Positions 9,461-18,699 of a stretch of 29,978 nt of DNA are shown one piece after another; within the stretch, counting starts at the first letter, position 1, and the number at the start of each line of letters is the position of its first letter. The translations under genes and the position numbers were made by a program. The notes beneath the pieces were generated by a model. The model did not search any database. It was given only the letters and a program-made list of their open reading frames with translations, and was not told the DNA's origin. Source of the DNA: Saccoglossus kowalevskii (taxonomy: Eukaryota > Hemichordata > Enteropneusta > Harrimaniidae); assembly GCF_000003605.2 (NCBI RefSeq), contig NW_003137827.1:425754-455731 (forward strand), written 5' to 3'.

Positions 9461-10782
9461 AACATGCTTCCTGGCATAAAATCCGAGGGAAAACTTTGAC
9501 AGGAAAAAAGACCTGATTATTCTGGCAAATGGCCTGTCTAATATAGGTAATCCATGTGGACCTCTCTCAGATGTATTCTTTTATGATGATATATTCAATT
9601 CTCTAATTTTGTTGAATATTTTTGTCATTTTTGGTAAAAAGTGAAATTTTTGACTTCTTGCTAAAAATAGAAAGTCCAGTTGCTTTGATACTATATATAG
9701 TGTTCATTTTCTTAAGAAATCTTCAGTTCTTTAATTGAAATGTGCATTGCTTACAGTGGAGCTATCTCAGCTGAAAGACTGCATGTTTAAAAAAATATGA
9801 TTATTATTACAAATACAAGCTGCGAATACCTAACTCCTAATTATTTTAGTATGTATTTTTTTGGTGTATTCAATTTAGCTCCTAAATCCTAAATCCACCA
9901 GTATATAAAAAAAATGATCGACCAGCTCTTATGGACAGAGCACTTAATAAGATCGAAAGTGATGAGAGTCTGAAAATTGCTACTGCTGTCATTACAAAAG
10001 TAGTCTGGTTTTACATTTTCTGGGCGATTTGACCTCTCAGTTATGTAGTACTAATTCCGCAGGAGGGTGGCCAGAATTTTCTTGTTCAATTTAGTTGTTA
10101 TTGTCAGAAGACATATAGATACAATTAACCAACATATGCAGTTGAAAAGGGAACAATGACACAACTTAGGCTTGCGCTTCCACCTCGCTAACACTGCTTT
10201 GCAGGATTTTTTTCATAGGCTACGTCGACGGTACACAAGACATTCATCACTGTTCTTGATGACACGAGGGTAAATGCAAGTGATGAAAACCCTAACATTT
10301 CATGCCTGAAAAAAAGGAACAGTGGGGCATTTGTTCGTGTTTGATCAAAGTTATTTATTTTTCAAACAGATAGAACATGTCTGTCAACAACTATAAAGCA
10401 GCTTCATAGTAGAACCAATTTTCAGGAACCACTTGTCACAGAAAACAGTTGCCATCACCAAGTATGGAATCAGCAATTTTGGGTCCCAATAAAAAATGTT
10501 GTCCCTGAAAATGAATAGCAGATTTTCGTGGAAATACAGATTAACTTTTTCGATTTCCGATTTGCCAAGTCGTATTAATCTGTTGAAACTAATCTACAGA
10601 AGACTGCAACTCCCATGCACAAAAAACATCAAGTGCAATCCCCAGGATTGAAATATTCCTCTCTTTATGTCCGTCTTTACCAAGTTTTGTCACACGTGTT
10701 CAGATGACAATACAAATAAAAAAAAGCTTACAAAGAACCCCCGTGTGCTGAGAGTATTGGAGACGAGACAATGGAACAGACC
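9461..10782. other. no supported gene; faint coding-like traces
   Basis: The plus strand near 9915-10030 reads NDRPALMDRALNKIESDESL before a stop, and near 10230-10340 reads FITVLDDTRVNASDENPN. Neither matches a domain I recognise, and both lack clear splice signals. The end of this stretch (about 10670) contains a CTTTACCAAGTTTTGTCA motif resembling the start of the tandem unit that follows. Confidence 0.3.
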
Positions 10783-11095
10783 ATCTATGTACCAAGTTTC
10801 ATTGAAATATGATGATTCGTACTCAATATATCAGTGGGAGAATTGAAAATCAACTAATTATGCAAATTAGGTTATTAATATGCACAAATATTTACTTCAA
10901 AACAGTGGATCTCTGCATAGTCCTAGAGTATCTATGTTCAAAATTTCATTGGAATGTGATTACTACTTGAGATATCAAAAGCTAAAAATTAATTAATTAT
11001 GCAAATTAGGTAATTTATATGAGCTGATATTACCCTAAAAACTACCAGGTCTGTGCAGTGTTCTATGACATCTATTTACCAAATTCCAGTGAAAT
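10783..11095. repeat. diverged tandem repeat, period about 140-147 bp
   Basis: Two full units and part of a third, starting at 10783, 10930 and 11070. Each begins ATCTATGTACCAAGTTTCAT or a variant, and the full units later carry an exact AATTATGCAAATTAGGT (10856-10872 and 10995-11011). Units differ by roughly a quarter of positions by eye. Confidence 0.78.
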
Positions 11096-11440
11096 AGTAT
11101 TCTTATAGGACTACTATAGAAATCAAATAGTAACCTTATAGGAATACTAAAGCAATCCAAAAGTATTCTAAGAGCAATACTGAAGAAATCTTATAGTATT
11201 CTGATAGGACTACTCTTAGAATTCCTATAGGAATACTTTAGTCTTATCCTATATGAATCCTAAAAGATCCTTCAATATTTTGGCCCCAATAGTATTCTGA
11301 TAGAACTACTTATAGAAATCAAATAGTAACCTTATAGGAATACTAATGCAATCCAAAAGTATTCTTAGAGCAATACTGAAGAAATCCAATAGTTTTCTTA
11401 TAGGGATACTTAAGGAATCAAAATATTATTCTCATAGGAA
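11096..11440. repeat. duplicated A/T-rich block with TATAGGAATACT palindromes
   Basis: A 95-bp block at 11096-11190 recurs at 11290-11386 with about 90% identity by eye. Within and around it the motif TATAGGAATACT and its reverse complement recur at about 10-40 bp intervals, including the perfect palindrome ATTCCTATAGGAAT at 11221-11234. The array can fold on itself. It is probably a satellite or a MITE-like element. Confidence 0.75.
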
Positions 11441-11877
11441 TACTTAAAGGGGAGCAGAAGTCTGGCTTTTGACACTCTGTACATGAAATTTGAGATCTAT
11501 GAATGAATTCTGTTGATAAAAACAACTTGTATGTGCTGCGAAATGTCCTAAATATGGGGTATAAAACGGGCTGTGAAACAAAATAACATGAAATGACACC
11601 CCAGTCGGGCGGCACATACCTGTATTGCACTTCTATGCAAGTAGCCCCCCCCCCCGGTATTATTTCATGCAACGTTCCACAATGTGCCACAATGGAATCC
11701 GATGCACTGTTCGATTTCATCATTGTACATGCACAAGCATGGTAGGTTTCTGTGATCAAATGGCTTCTAGTCAGTGAAAACGTATGCTGTCTGAGTGTTG
11801 TGTGAAGGATAAATAATTTAGAAAAGTGCGACTTGCAATGCTCTGTATAGTACACAAATTTAAGTTATTGTCTTTAC
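11441..11877. other. 3' flank of the BEN gene, with an 11-C run
   Basis: Contains a C homopolymer at 11645-11655. A 145-codon reverse frame crosses it but has low-complexity features and no domain. May be intron or 3' untranslated sequence of the BEN gene, or an unrecognised repeat. Confidence 0.35.
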
Positions 11878-12088
11878 CTATAATTGCATTTACTTTCTCT
11901 TGAGGTAACTTCGGTTTCTCAACTTTTCCTACATGAGCATTGGATTGTTTGCCAGTTAATGATGATGTAGCCATTGTTTTTCGGCCAAATACAACAGACA
12001 TGATATCCCTAGTGAAAGACTTGGCATCTGTTTTATTGCACTTTTTGAGAGCACTGTTTTCAACCTCAATGCAGTCTCCAATCTGCAC
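11878..12088 (-). CDS. BEN-domain exon
   Basis: A 211-nt exon with acceptor CATTTAG|GTGCAG and donor ATTATAG|GTAAAG. It encodes VQIGDCIEVENSALKKCNK, then SFTRDIMSVVFGRKTMATSS, then LTGKQSNA and KPKLPQEKVNAII. This is the core pattern of a BEN domain (conserved LTG-K / L-SSL-GK / K-V-AII). BEN domains bind DNA and are found in chromatin repressors, some viruses and mobile-element proteins. The upstream exon ends in phase with this one (KPAK|VQIG). The exon itself is free of stops and frameshifts, so it may still be functional. Confidence 0.78.
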
Positions 12089-12313
12089 CTAAATGATAAC
12101 AAAAATGATGTTTTAAACAATGATGTATCTAAAAAGCCTTGCTTATTAAAGCAACACAAATATATTTGCACATAATTGACTTTTTTATTTGCTCTTGGAC
12201 TCGTGTAAACACAATATGTAAATGGCCAAACTTATTTTGGGATAATGTACTTCTAGCAGGGTAAAAACATGTTATATCAACACAATCAACAAATTCATAT
12301 AACAAAGACACAC

Positions 12314-12484
12314 CTTAGCCGGTTTGTTCTGTATCACATCATGTTCCCTGAGAATAGACTGCTTTTAGAACAGTCTTGTGCTTTAATGTTGCATTACCAC
12401 TGCGGCTAGCTTTTTCATAACTGCAATGAAGATTAGGTGCGCACTTCATAAACGCTTCCAGTTTCTTCGTCACAGCAGGTAGAT
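12314..12484 (-). CDS. BEN gene, exon before the BEN core (one frameshift)
   Basis: Acceptor TTTGTTGTAG|ATCTAC and donor GCTAAG|GTGTGT bound a 171-nt exon. It starts LPAVTKKLEAFMKCAPN and continues SGNATLKHKTVLK. One base later the frame shifts to QSILREHDVIQNKPAK, which joins the next exon in phase. The exon is one base longer than frame-keeping would allow, so a single-base insertion near 12362-12370 is the simplest explanation (mutation or assembly error). In the unshifted frame a TGA stops translation before the donor. Confidence 0.62.
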
Positions 12485-12639
12485 CTACAACAAATTAGAA
12501 CATTTATCTTGTTAAAGTAATTTTACTTAAACTTTACCACCAGCAATATATTTATTTCGTAGTAAGTTATGTAGTGTACAGTAGCAATGCTAGTATACAG
12601 AGTAGTAATGCAGAAAGTGAACTCAAACTCTATTGCCTT

Positions 12640-12728
12640 TAGTGATTCTTTGAGTGTTCTATTCTCATCTTCTACGAATTTAATTCTTGTCCTCAGTGTT
12701 AGCTTTTCTTCTTCGTCATCGTCATAGG
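12640..12728 (-). CDS. BEN gene, coiled-coil exon (3' boundary uncertain)
   Basis: Acceptor CATTTTAG|CCTATG starts a frame that reads YDDDEEEKLTLRTRIKFVED and then ENRTLKESLKAIE. The acidic start and leucine-spaced charged residues suggest a short coiled coil, which often precedes BEN domains. No consensus donor was found; the frame runs on into likely intron. Assignment to the BEN gene rests on strand, order and proximity. Confidence 0.5.
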
Positions 12729-12844
12729 CTAAAATGTTGATAGAAAAATCATTGCGTTATTCATCCCACAGAAATTAGGTATCCTGCACAGAAGAACAGG
12801 ATATATAGCAATAGTTCATATTTTTACTGTTATTTTTCTATTAG

Positions 12845-12931
12845 TTTACTTTAACTTTCTTTTCTCCTGAATACGTTCCTACACTGTCTTGTTTGTTTTG
12901 CCTCTGAACAAGTACGTGCTCGTTTCTTCAT
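12845..12931 (-). CDS. possible small exon with basic (NLS-like) stretch
   Basis: After an acceptor TTATTCAG|ATGAAG the frame reads MKKRARTCSEAKQTRQC and then RNVFRRKES before a stop. KKRAR and FRRK resemble nuclear localisation signals, which would fit a BEN protein. Donor candidates are AAC|GTATTC or GAAA|GTTAAA. Weak on its own; supported only by position between other exons. Confidence 0.35.
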
Positions 12932-13199
12932 CTGAATAACCAACAAAAAGAGAGCATAAATTCAGTGATAATATGATGAAACAGTAATTGTGATATGTCA
13001 AATGAATTTTGATCAGGTTAGATAAATACTTACAACCACATGTATTGAACAACTGTTGGAGAACATAGGGTGTAAAGATCACTAGTGAACTAGAAAATAA
13101 GGTGAGTATTGAGGTAGCTGAACACTGTGTTACCAGTAACACCAATCACAGCATATACTGGAATGAATGCACGCATTACCACACAATCTACATGGCAAT

Positions 13200-13375
13200 T
13201 TAGTGCTTATCTTCATGTTTCTTTGACATCACACTACTGCCACTAGCAGCTTCACTCATAGTTAGGCTACTTGTACTTGCATGATCGCACTGATTACTTC
13301 CACTGTCTGCTGGAACAATTGTATCATTCTGATTTATGATCTGTGGCACACTGATTGTGGTTTCCATATTCGTCT
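13200..13375 (-). CDS. possible N-terminal exon of the BEN gene
   Basis: Acceptor AATTTAG|AGACG is followed by an ATG at 13367 and a 55-residue frame: METTISVPQIINQND, then a Ser/Thr-rich tail (STSSLTMSEAASGSS) ending KKHEDKH and a stop at 13200. Unstructured, low-complexity N-termini are common in such proteins. A splice inside the frame (GGCA|GTAGTG) could instead carry it into the next exon. It lies only about 150 bp after the helicase exon on the same strand, so it might belong to that transcript. Confidence 0.4.
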
Positions 13376-13532
13376 CTAAATTTTTAAAGTTTTAATTATT
13401 ATTATCATATCCCCCCCTACCGCAAAATAAAAAAAATAGTACAGATATGGAAAAATACGAAAAACATTTGATCAAAATATTGACAGGGTAAATTAGACAA
13501 GAGTGACTCTGCCTTGAAAATTATTTTTTTAC

Positions 13533-13873
13533 CTGAATAAACATTTTCTTTGATAAACCAGAGTCAATTATTAATACATCGATTTCTTTGAGACGTCTCT
13601 TCGTTTCCGTCATGTCATCCAGATTCTCTATTCTTTGAATTAGTTCATCTGATTGAAAGCGCCCATTCATCAGCCCAAGGAATCGATGGATCGTAGTTCC
13701 ATTACGTAAAAGTGTAGCTGCCATGCCTGTTAACGCAGTCATTGCAACCTTTATGGATCGCATTAATTTTCGTTAATTCCTGTAATCAATTTAGTTTGGC
13801 CTGTGCCTGCTTGGCCTGAAATAAAAAGGTTGTGGCCTTCATTTACTGCTGTCACGATGTTAAGTTATGTAGC
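13533..13873 (-). pseudogene. PIF1-like helicase exon (N-terminal ATPase motifs)
   Basis: The frame opens after a TTCCTAG acceptor and reads VTAVNEGHNLFISGQAGTGQT (Walker A region), then after a one-base break MRSIKVAMTALTGMAATLL, TTIHRFLGLMNGRFQSDELI and VLIIDSGLSKKMF (Walker B region), ending CAG|GTAAAA. The order P-loop, TG-AA--L, T-H-F-G, LIID-S-LS is that of PIF1 superfamily 1 helicases. Two key sites are changed: the P-loop Lys is Gln (GTGQT for GTGKT), and the DE of Walker B is lost with a short deletion (IIDSGLS). With the frame break this indicates a dead copy. PIF1 genes are multi-copy in invertebrates and are carried by Helitrons. Confidence 0.75.
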
Positions 13874-14371
13874 CTAGGAAGTTAACTTTTTTGACCCAGT
13901 AATCCAGAAGCCAAATGCTGATAAGAAAAAAATATTTACCAGCAAGGTGCTGATAATTTTGAAATTTACTAGCCAATAATGAAGTCATTATTTTATATGT
14001 AAATAAAGCAAAATACAAAGGGTTAATTGGAGTGTACGAGTCTATTTCATTCATAATACATATAAGTTTGAACACTGTATACATGGAATTATATGCCATA
14101 AACAAGTCAACTCTATCTTGACAGTCATATCACAACTTTGTCTCGTGTGTTAATGTAGTTATCGCTACATTGAATTGAATCATCCTCAGCATTGGGGGCA
14201 TATCCACGAGCGTAGACAAGCCAAACATGTTTGGTGTTTTAGTTTATTTTTCCTATGTAGGAGGAGTAACTCTAGGAAAATGACATCTCTCGCTTGGCAC
14301 ATTTTCATTTTTATTTTCATGTCTGTTTCCGTTTCACACTTATTTCACAGCCATCAGTTCATACCGGTAAT
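13874..14371. other. AT-rich spacer, no gene seen
   Basis: No conserved frame on either strand. Probably intron or intergenic sequence upstream of the helicase exon. Confidence 0.35.
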
Positions 14372-14375
14372 TTAA
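14372..14375. repeat. TTAA target duplication (left)
   Basis: Immediately precedes the left terminal inverted repeat; matches 15289-15292. Confidence 0.78.
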
Positions 14376-15288
14376 GGTAGAGATGCAGTTTACTTGACAT
14401 GTATTTTAATTAGGAAACCAAGATGACCTCCCTTGTCCACAAAACTATATAGTTTCGGAAAGCTTATTGTATGAATTTTAAAATTGTGTTAGTATTTCTT
14501 TTGTATGGACACTGTAGTTTGAAATATGCACAAAAAATATGCTTTTTGGTCAAAAGTGATTAAAAAGAATAACTTCTAAACCATGCTTCTGTTTCATGTC
14601 AAAAATGGTTTATGGGTACATCTGTTTACTATGAAGAAAGTGCCGTCTTGAAAACTGTCTACCAGTTGTCAATTTTGCAGGGCGGCAGCTCCAATTTCAC
14701 TACTTCAAGTTTATGCATAAATTAACACCCAGGCTAGTTGTCTGTACGATTGTTGTAACACTGTTCAACCAAAAACAATGCCCCGACGGCGTTTTGAAGA
14801 TAAACACATTGTCAATCATTTGTGAAAATTTCAAAACAAAAGGTCAAAGCGTCTGGGAGCTATTTTTTTTAAAGTGCACTAAATGTGCACTAAAAAGAAG
14901 CTGAGATAATTGCTAATTTGCATAACAATTCACTCAGTAAGAAGTTTGCTAATGCTCATAATTAAAATGGCTGTAACAGTTCCAAATGTCAATGTATTAT
15001 CGTTTTGTTAAAAGTTAAATATAGTGCATAATATGGAGATCCCGTCATTTCTTTTTTTCACCATGTTTCTTTTTTTATTATTTATGTACAGCCTTGCTAA
15101 ATCTTGCTAAGCATTCAAAAGAAAGAATGTTTGCATCTGTTATCTTTATTTTAAAATCGTTTTTTGAGTATGTTCCACTATTCACAACTCTACAAAATGT
15201 TAACAGTCTATAGCCAAGACTATTTGGATAAAACAAAAGCAAAAACAAAGTTTTCACTCCCAAGTGCCCACGAACCTGCATCTCTACC
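14376..15288. mobile_element. non-autonomous DNA transposon with TTAA target duplications
   Basis: The left end GGTAGAGATGCAG (14376-14388) is the exact reverse complement of the right end CTGCATCTCTACC (15276-15288). Both ends are directly flanked by TTAA (14372-14375 and 15289-15292). A TTAA duplication is the signature of piggyBac and Kolobok transposases. The 913-bp interior has no transposase and no long frame, so it is a MITE-like or deletion derivative. Inner bases include an inverted GTGCACTAAATGTGCAC at about 14874-14890. It sits between minus-strand exons, possibly in an intron. Superfamily choice between piggyBac and Kolobok is not settled by the ends. Confidence 0.82.
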
Positions 15289-15292
15289 TTAA
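15289..15292. repeat. TTAA target duplication (right)
   Basis: Immediately follows the right terminal inverted repeat; matches 14372-14375. Confidence 0.78.
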
Positions 15293-15794
15293 GAAACAAA
15301 TATTAGAGAATAACAGTAGCTCAGATTAACACACAATCAAGAGCAGCTGAATTCAGCTTATAAACTAAATAGTTTATACGTTAAAAGAGTTTAAGTGTAT
15401 ATACCTGCTGCCACTTAAATTAATTGAAAATGGTGTCCCCAACATTCATTTACCCATTCCTTTTGAAGTAGTCAACCTCCAATGGCAAAACCAATGGTAC
15501 ACCTTAACCAAACTGTCTTCTTTCATGGTCCTTGTTGCCTGTGCAATACCATGATTCTCCAAAGAAATCAAATCTACAGATAATTGTATCACTTTTAATT
15601 ACAGGCCTCAAAGTTAATTTTTTAGTCTGCCTGCTCAAATACCTATTTAACTTAATTTAGTATGAAAACAACAATGTTTTTCATGTCTAGTTGGGCAGGT
15701 GAAACCCACACAATATCTGCTCAGAGTAGGGCCCTGAATATTCATACAAAATTACAATATTTCCTGTATTAAGAAACTGATATCTAAAACTTAC
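15293..15794. other. AT-rich stretch, no gene seen
   Basis: No conserved frame. Probably the intron downstream of the exon at 15795-15950. Confidence 0.35.
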
Positions 15795-15950
15795 ATATCA
15801 TTGTTTCCATCAATATCAGGTTCAGCAGCTGCTTCATCATCATCAGGTCTGTTATGTAATTTAATGTGACATGTCGTTCTAACAGGGTGACGCCATTCCC
15901 TCAGCATTGCACCAATGTAGCTTTCATTAACATTGATGTATTGTGGTTCA
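15795..15950 (-). CDS. well-bounded internal exon, unknown protein
   Basis: Acceptor TTACTTTTAG|TGAACC and a consensus donor GATAT|GTAAGT enclose 156 nt (52 codons, so frame-neutral). The frame is open throughout: EPQYINVNESYIGAMLREWR, then HPVRTTCHIKLHN, then an acidic tail RPDDDEAAAEPDIDGN. I do not recognise the domain. It lies upstream, on the same strand, of the helicase and BEN exons, so it may be an earlier exon of one of those genes; nothing in the sequence proves the link. Confidence 0.5.
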
Positions 15951-16429
15951 CTAAAAGTAAGAAAGTGAGAACATTTTAATCAGGATTTGTATGCTCAAAT
16001 ATACTGCATATATGAATGCTGTGACAATGATGTTGTCTTGGTATCCTGTCTAATATTAAAACATAATATGGATAATTTTATGAGGATCTCAGATTCTGTT
16101 TTCAATTAATGACATCATGGATACTGGTACATGTATCTATATATTACTATACTATGTCAAACTTGACACAAACATGTATACATCAATTTGAATAAAGGAT
16201 GTGAGATTAAAACAATGTCTAATAATCAAATAGATGTATTAAAAATTAAAAAGTGAATTGAACTAAACATACTTCAAAATAGTTAACTCTAAAAAATGTG
16301 GAAAAAAACAAGCATAGTAAGTTAATGCCATTTAATGGCTAAACGTTACATGGAATGTAGTACTTAGTGGAATTGCAATCCAACAACTTTGTTAGATTGT
16401 GTGTGTTGGAATTCTAGGAAGAAATCTTC

Positions 16430-16625
16430 AATATCATCCGAGTCTTGCAGCTTTTATTTATATCAGTAAAAAACTGATTAAGAGCAGCTTGTGCGACGTT
16501 CACTTTTATTTCCTTGTCTGCTAACTGTAGTGTAGTATTTATGTTCAGAATTAAGGACTTCCTAGTTTGTTTCATTTTGTTTCAAGGACATCTTATCAGA
16601 TTACTGGATCTATTATTAACTATTT
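16430..16625 (-). CDS. weak exon candidate
   Basis: The minus strand reads MKQTRKSLILNINTTLQLAD, then KVNVAQAALNQFFTDINK, and after a one-base shift SDDIEDFFLEFQHTQSNK. Composition is protein-like, but there are no clear splice sites and the frame breaks. Could be a decayed exon of the neighbouring minus-strand gene. Confidence 0.25.
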
Positions 16626-16628
16626 TTG

Positions 16629-16955
16629 TTACATGAACTGCAGTGGTAACTTCGTGTTGATTGTATAGAAGTGACTCGTCAAACAGTGACTTGAGAGCAC
16701 TCCGCCTACGTCATCAACTTGTGTAGCGGTGGATCGTTTGGTTATATGTAAATACATAGTGCTGTTAAAGCTCTTGGTGGTGGCATATTCCACCTTGCAT
16801 GATAAACCACTGTTCTTGCTGTTGCATCGTGAAACCCTGAAACTGGCTTCTATAGATGTTGTTTTGTCAGATATGGTATACTTGACCAAAGGAAGCTGTG
16901 TGCAATCTTTCATAATTTTCTGCTCCACATGTAGACCTGACAGAACTTTGGCCAT
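16629..16955 (-). CDS. possible exon or first exon, unknown protein
   Basis: A 108-codon open frame beginning MAKVLSGLHVEQKIMKDCTQ and including EASFRVSRCNSKNSGLSCKV and STMYLHITKRSTATQVDD. Possible donors are GATGAC|GTAGGC and CTCAA|GTCACT. Charge pattern and length favour coding, but no domain was recognised. It is on the same strand and upstream of the exon at 15795-15950. An 80-codon plus-strand frame overlaps it and is judged the shadow. Confidence 0.35.
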   Translation of the reverse strand: MAKVLSGLHVEQKIMKDCTQLPLVKYTISDKTTSIEASFRVSRCNSKNSGLSCKVEYATTKSFNSTMYLHITKRSTATQVDDVGGVLSSHCLTSHFYTINTKLPLQFM

Positions 16956-16959
16956 GACA

Positions 16960-17950
16960 GTAACCTATTAATAAGCAGGACATAGATAATCTATATTTTT
17001 TACATATAATACTAAAATGAAAGTGGAGATGTTTTTTTTTGCATTGCGCCACTTTGGAAAAATGCACTTCGTTTTTACTTATAAAACTGACTTGTGCATA
17101 TAGAGAAAAATTGAAACATTGACAAAAACTGAACCTCGTATAAGGACAGGCATGCCTGCATAGCATATTAGGAATTGATTATATTGAAATCTATATGAAA
17201 TTATCTGTTTAGTAAAGTTCAATTGAACCCAAATAAATTGATATGCAAATGTAAATGTTTTTATTCAACCACATTCACATTAAAAAAACAAGCAATCTCT
17301 CAGCTAATCTCACTACTGTACATATGGCATATTTAGAAAACAGCAATAAAATACAAGATGACCTTAAATATTCATTTAGAGAATAAATATGAGTCCATCT
17401 CGGGTATCTGCTTTTTATAACAAAATGGCCACCAGTGAGCCATTTTGAGTGCTACCTTCTTAATAGGTAATTAGTAGATAAATGATAATCACAGATTTCT
17501 AACACAATACAATCATGTCTTTCAATTATCCAAATGTTTAAGCAAAACCTGAGAAAAGACAAAACACTTCTATTCAGAGATTTACACACTGAACAATAAA
17601 CATGCAGCCTGTCTGAGGGAGTCTTCGAAACTGCCTGTGAGTAATAAGTCGATGTTAATTGATACAAACGATCTTCAAGGAGTCGCGTGACCAACGGTTC
17701 GTTGCCATTCTTGTCGATACGTAGTGTCGAAGTATATGAACGTGTGGAAACGAAAGCTAAATGAAAGTTGAACTTTAATTGAAGTACAAACTTGTTGATG
17801 TGTTAATGTGTGTTTGTTGTATTTTGTTGAATTCACGAGCTAGATTAGTTACAAATTAAAAGGGGTGTTTGTTATATTTTAGGTTGCGGATCCAAAGCGT
17901 ATTATTTTTTTGTGAATTGGTCATCTCGTAACACCTAGACAAGTAAAATC
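16960..17950. other. mostly non-coding; weak minus-strand candidate at 17452-17710
   Basis: The minus strand from about 17710 reads NGNEPLVTRLLEDRLYQLTS and then SQAVSKTPSDRLHVYCSVCK, with an alternative ATGGCAACGAAC start at about 17707. It could be an early exon of the minus-strand genes. A short inverted repeat AAAATGGC...GCCATTTT lies at 17422-17446. The rest is AT-rich without conserved frames. Confidence 0.3.
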
Positions 17951-18031
17951 AGTAAAAGAGCCTCTGATGCTGCTAAAAGATGGTGAAATTCTCATTGTGG
18001 TACACAGAGAGTAAAAGGCCCTCTGATGCTG
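17951..18031. repeat. direct repeat (59-bp spacing) entering the assembly gap
   Basis: A 22-bp segment beginning AGTAAAAG and ending CTCTGATGCTG occurs at 17951-17972 and again at 18010-18031, with two mismatches and 59 bp between starts. The second copy ends exactly where the Ns begin. Confidence 0.75.
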
Positions 18032-18410
18032 NNNNNNNNNNNNNNNNNNNNNNNNNNNNNNNNNNNNNNNNNNNNNNNNNNNNNNNNNNNNNNNNNNNNN
18101 NNNNNNNNNNNNNNNNNNNNNNNNNNNNNNNNNNNNNNNNNNNNNNNNNNNNNNNNNNNNNNNNNNNNNNNNNNNNNNNNNNNNNNNNNNNNNNNNNNNN
18201 NNNNNNNNNNNNNNNNNNNNNNNNNNNNNNNNNNNNNNNNNNNNNNNNNNNNNNNNNNNNNNNNNNNNNNNNNNNNNNNNNNNNNNNNNNNNNNNNNNNN
18301 NNNNNNNNNNNNNNNNNNNNNNNNNNNNNNNNNNNNNNNNNNNNNNNNNNNNNNNNNNNNNNNNNNNNNNNNNNNNNNNNNNNNNNNNNNNNNNNNNNNN
18401 NNNNNNNNNN
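18032..18410. other. assembly gap, 379 N
   Basis: Run of undetermined bases. Any frame spanning it is meaningless. Confidence 0.99.
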
Positions 18411-18699
18411 GAGATCCCCCTGACACGTGTGGAGAACCCGTGGAGAAGAGATTTTACCCCTGACAGTACCACAATAAGATTATGGAACGCAACTGAAGTC
18501 GTTGTTTGTTTTTGCTCATTTCCGTATATTATACATTTGAATTGCCATACCCAGGTATGACTGAAACTGCCTTGTCTGTCATCCAAACAGAGTTCCTGAA
18601 TGACAAAATTCATATTAAAGACCAAACGAAGAAATACAAGAAAGCCACTAAACACATCAGAGAATTCTGAATTTAAGGACTAGATAATGTATCTTCATT
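18411..18699. other. post-gap segment with a short coding-like trace
   Basis: The plus strand at about 18556-18669 reads GMTETALSVIQTEFLNDK and then KDQTKKYKKATKHIREF to a stop. It looks like the end of a basic-rich protein or chance; no domain recognised. Confidence 0.25.

Noticed and set aside
11418..11855. 145-codon minus-strand open frame
   Set aside because: It crosses an 11-C homopolymer, shows no domain, and lies over a repeat-like flank; the length is likely chance or a translated repeat.
16729..16971. 80-codon plus-strand frame
   Set aside because: Overlaps the longer minus-strand frame starting MAKVLSGL, which has better exon character; one must be a shadow and this one is the weaker.
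17921..18655. Open frames spanning the N run (both strands, up to 244 codons)
   Set aside because: Most of their length is undetermined bases, so openness means nothing.
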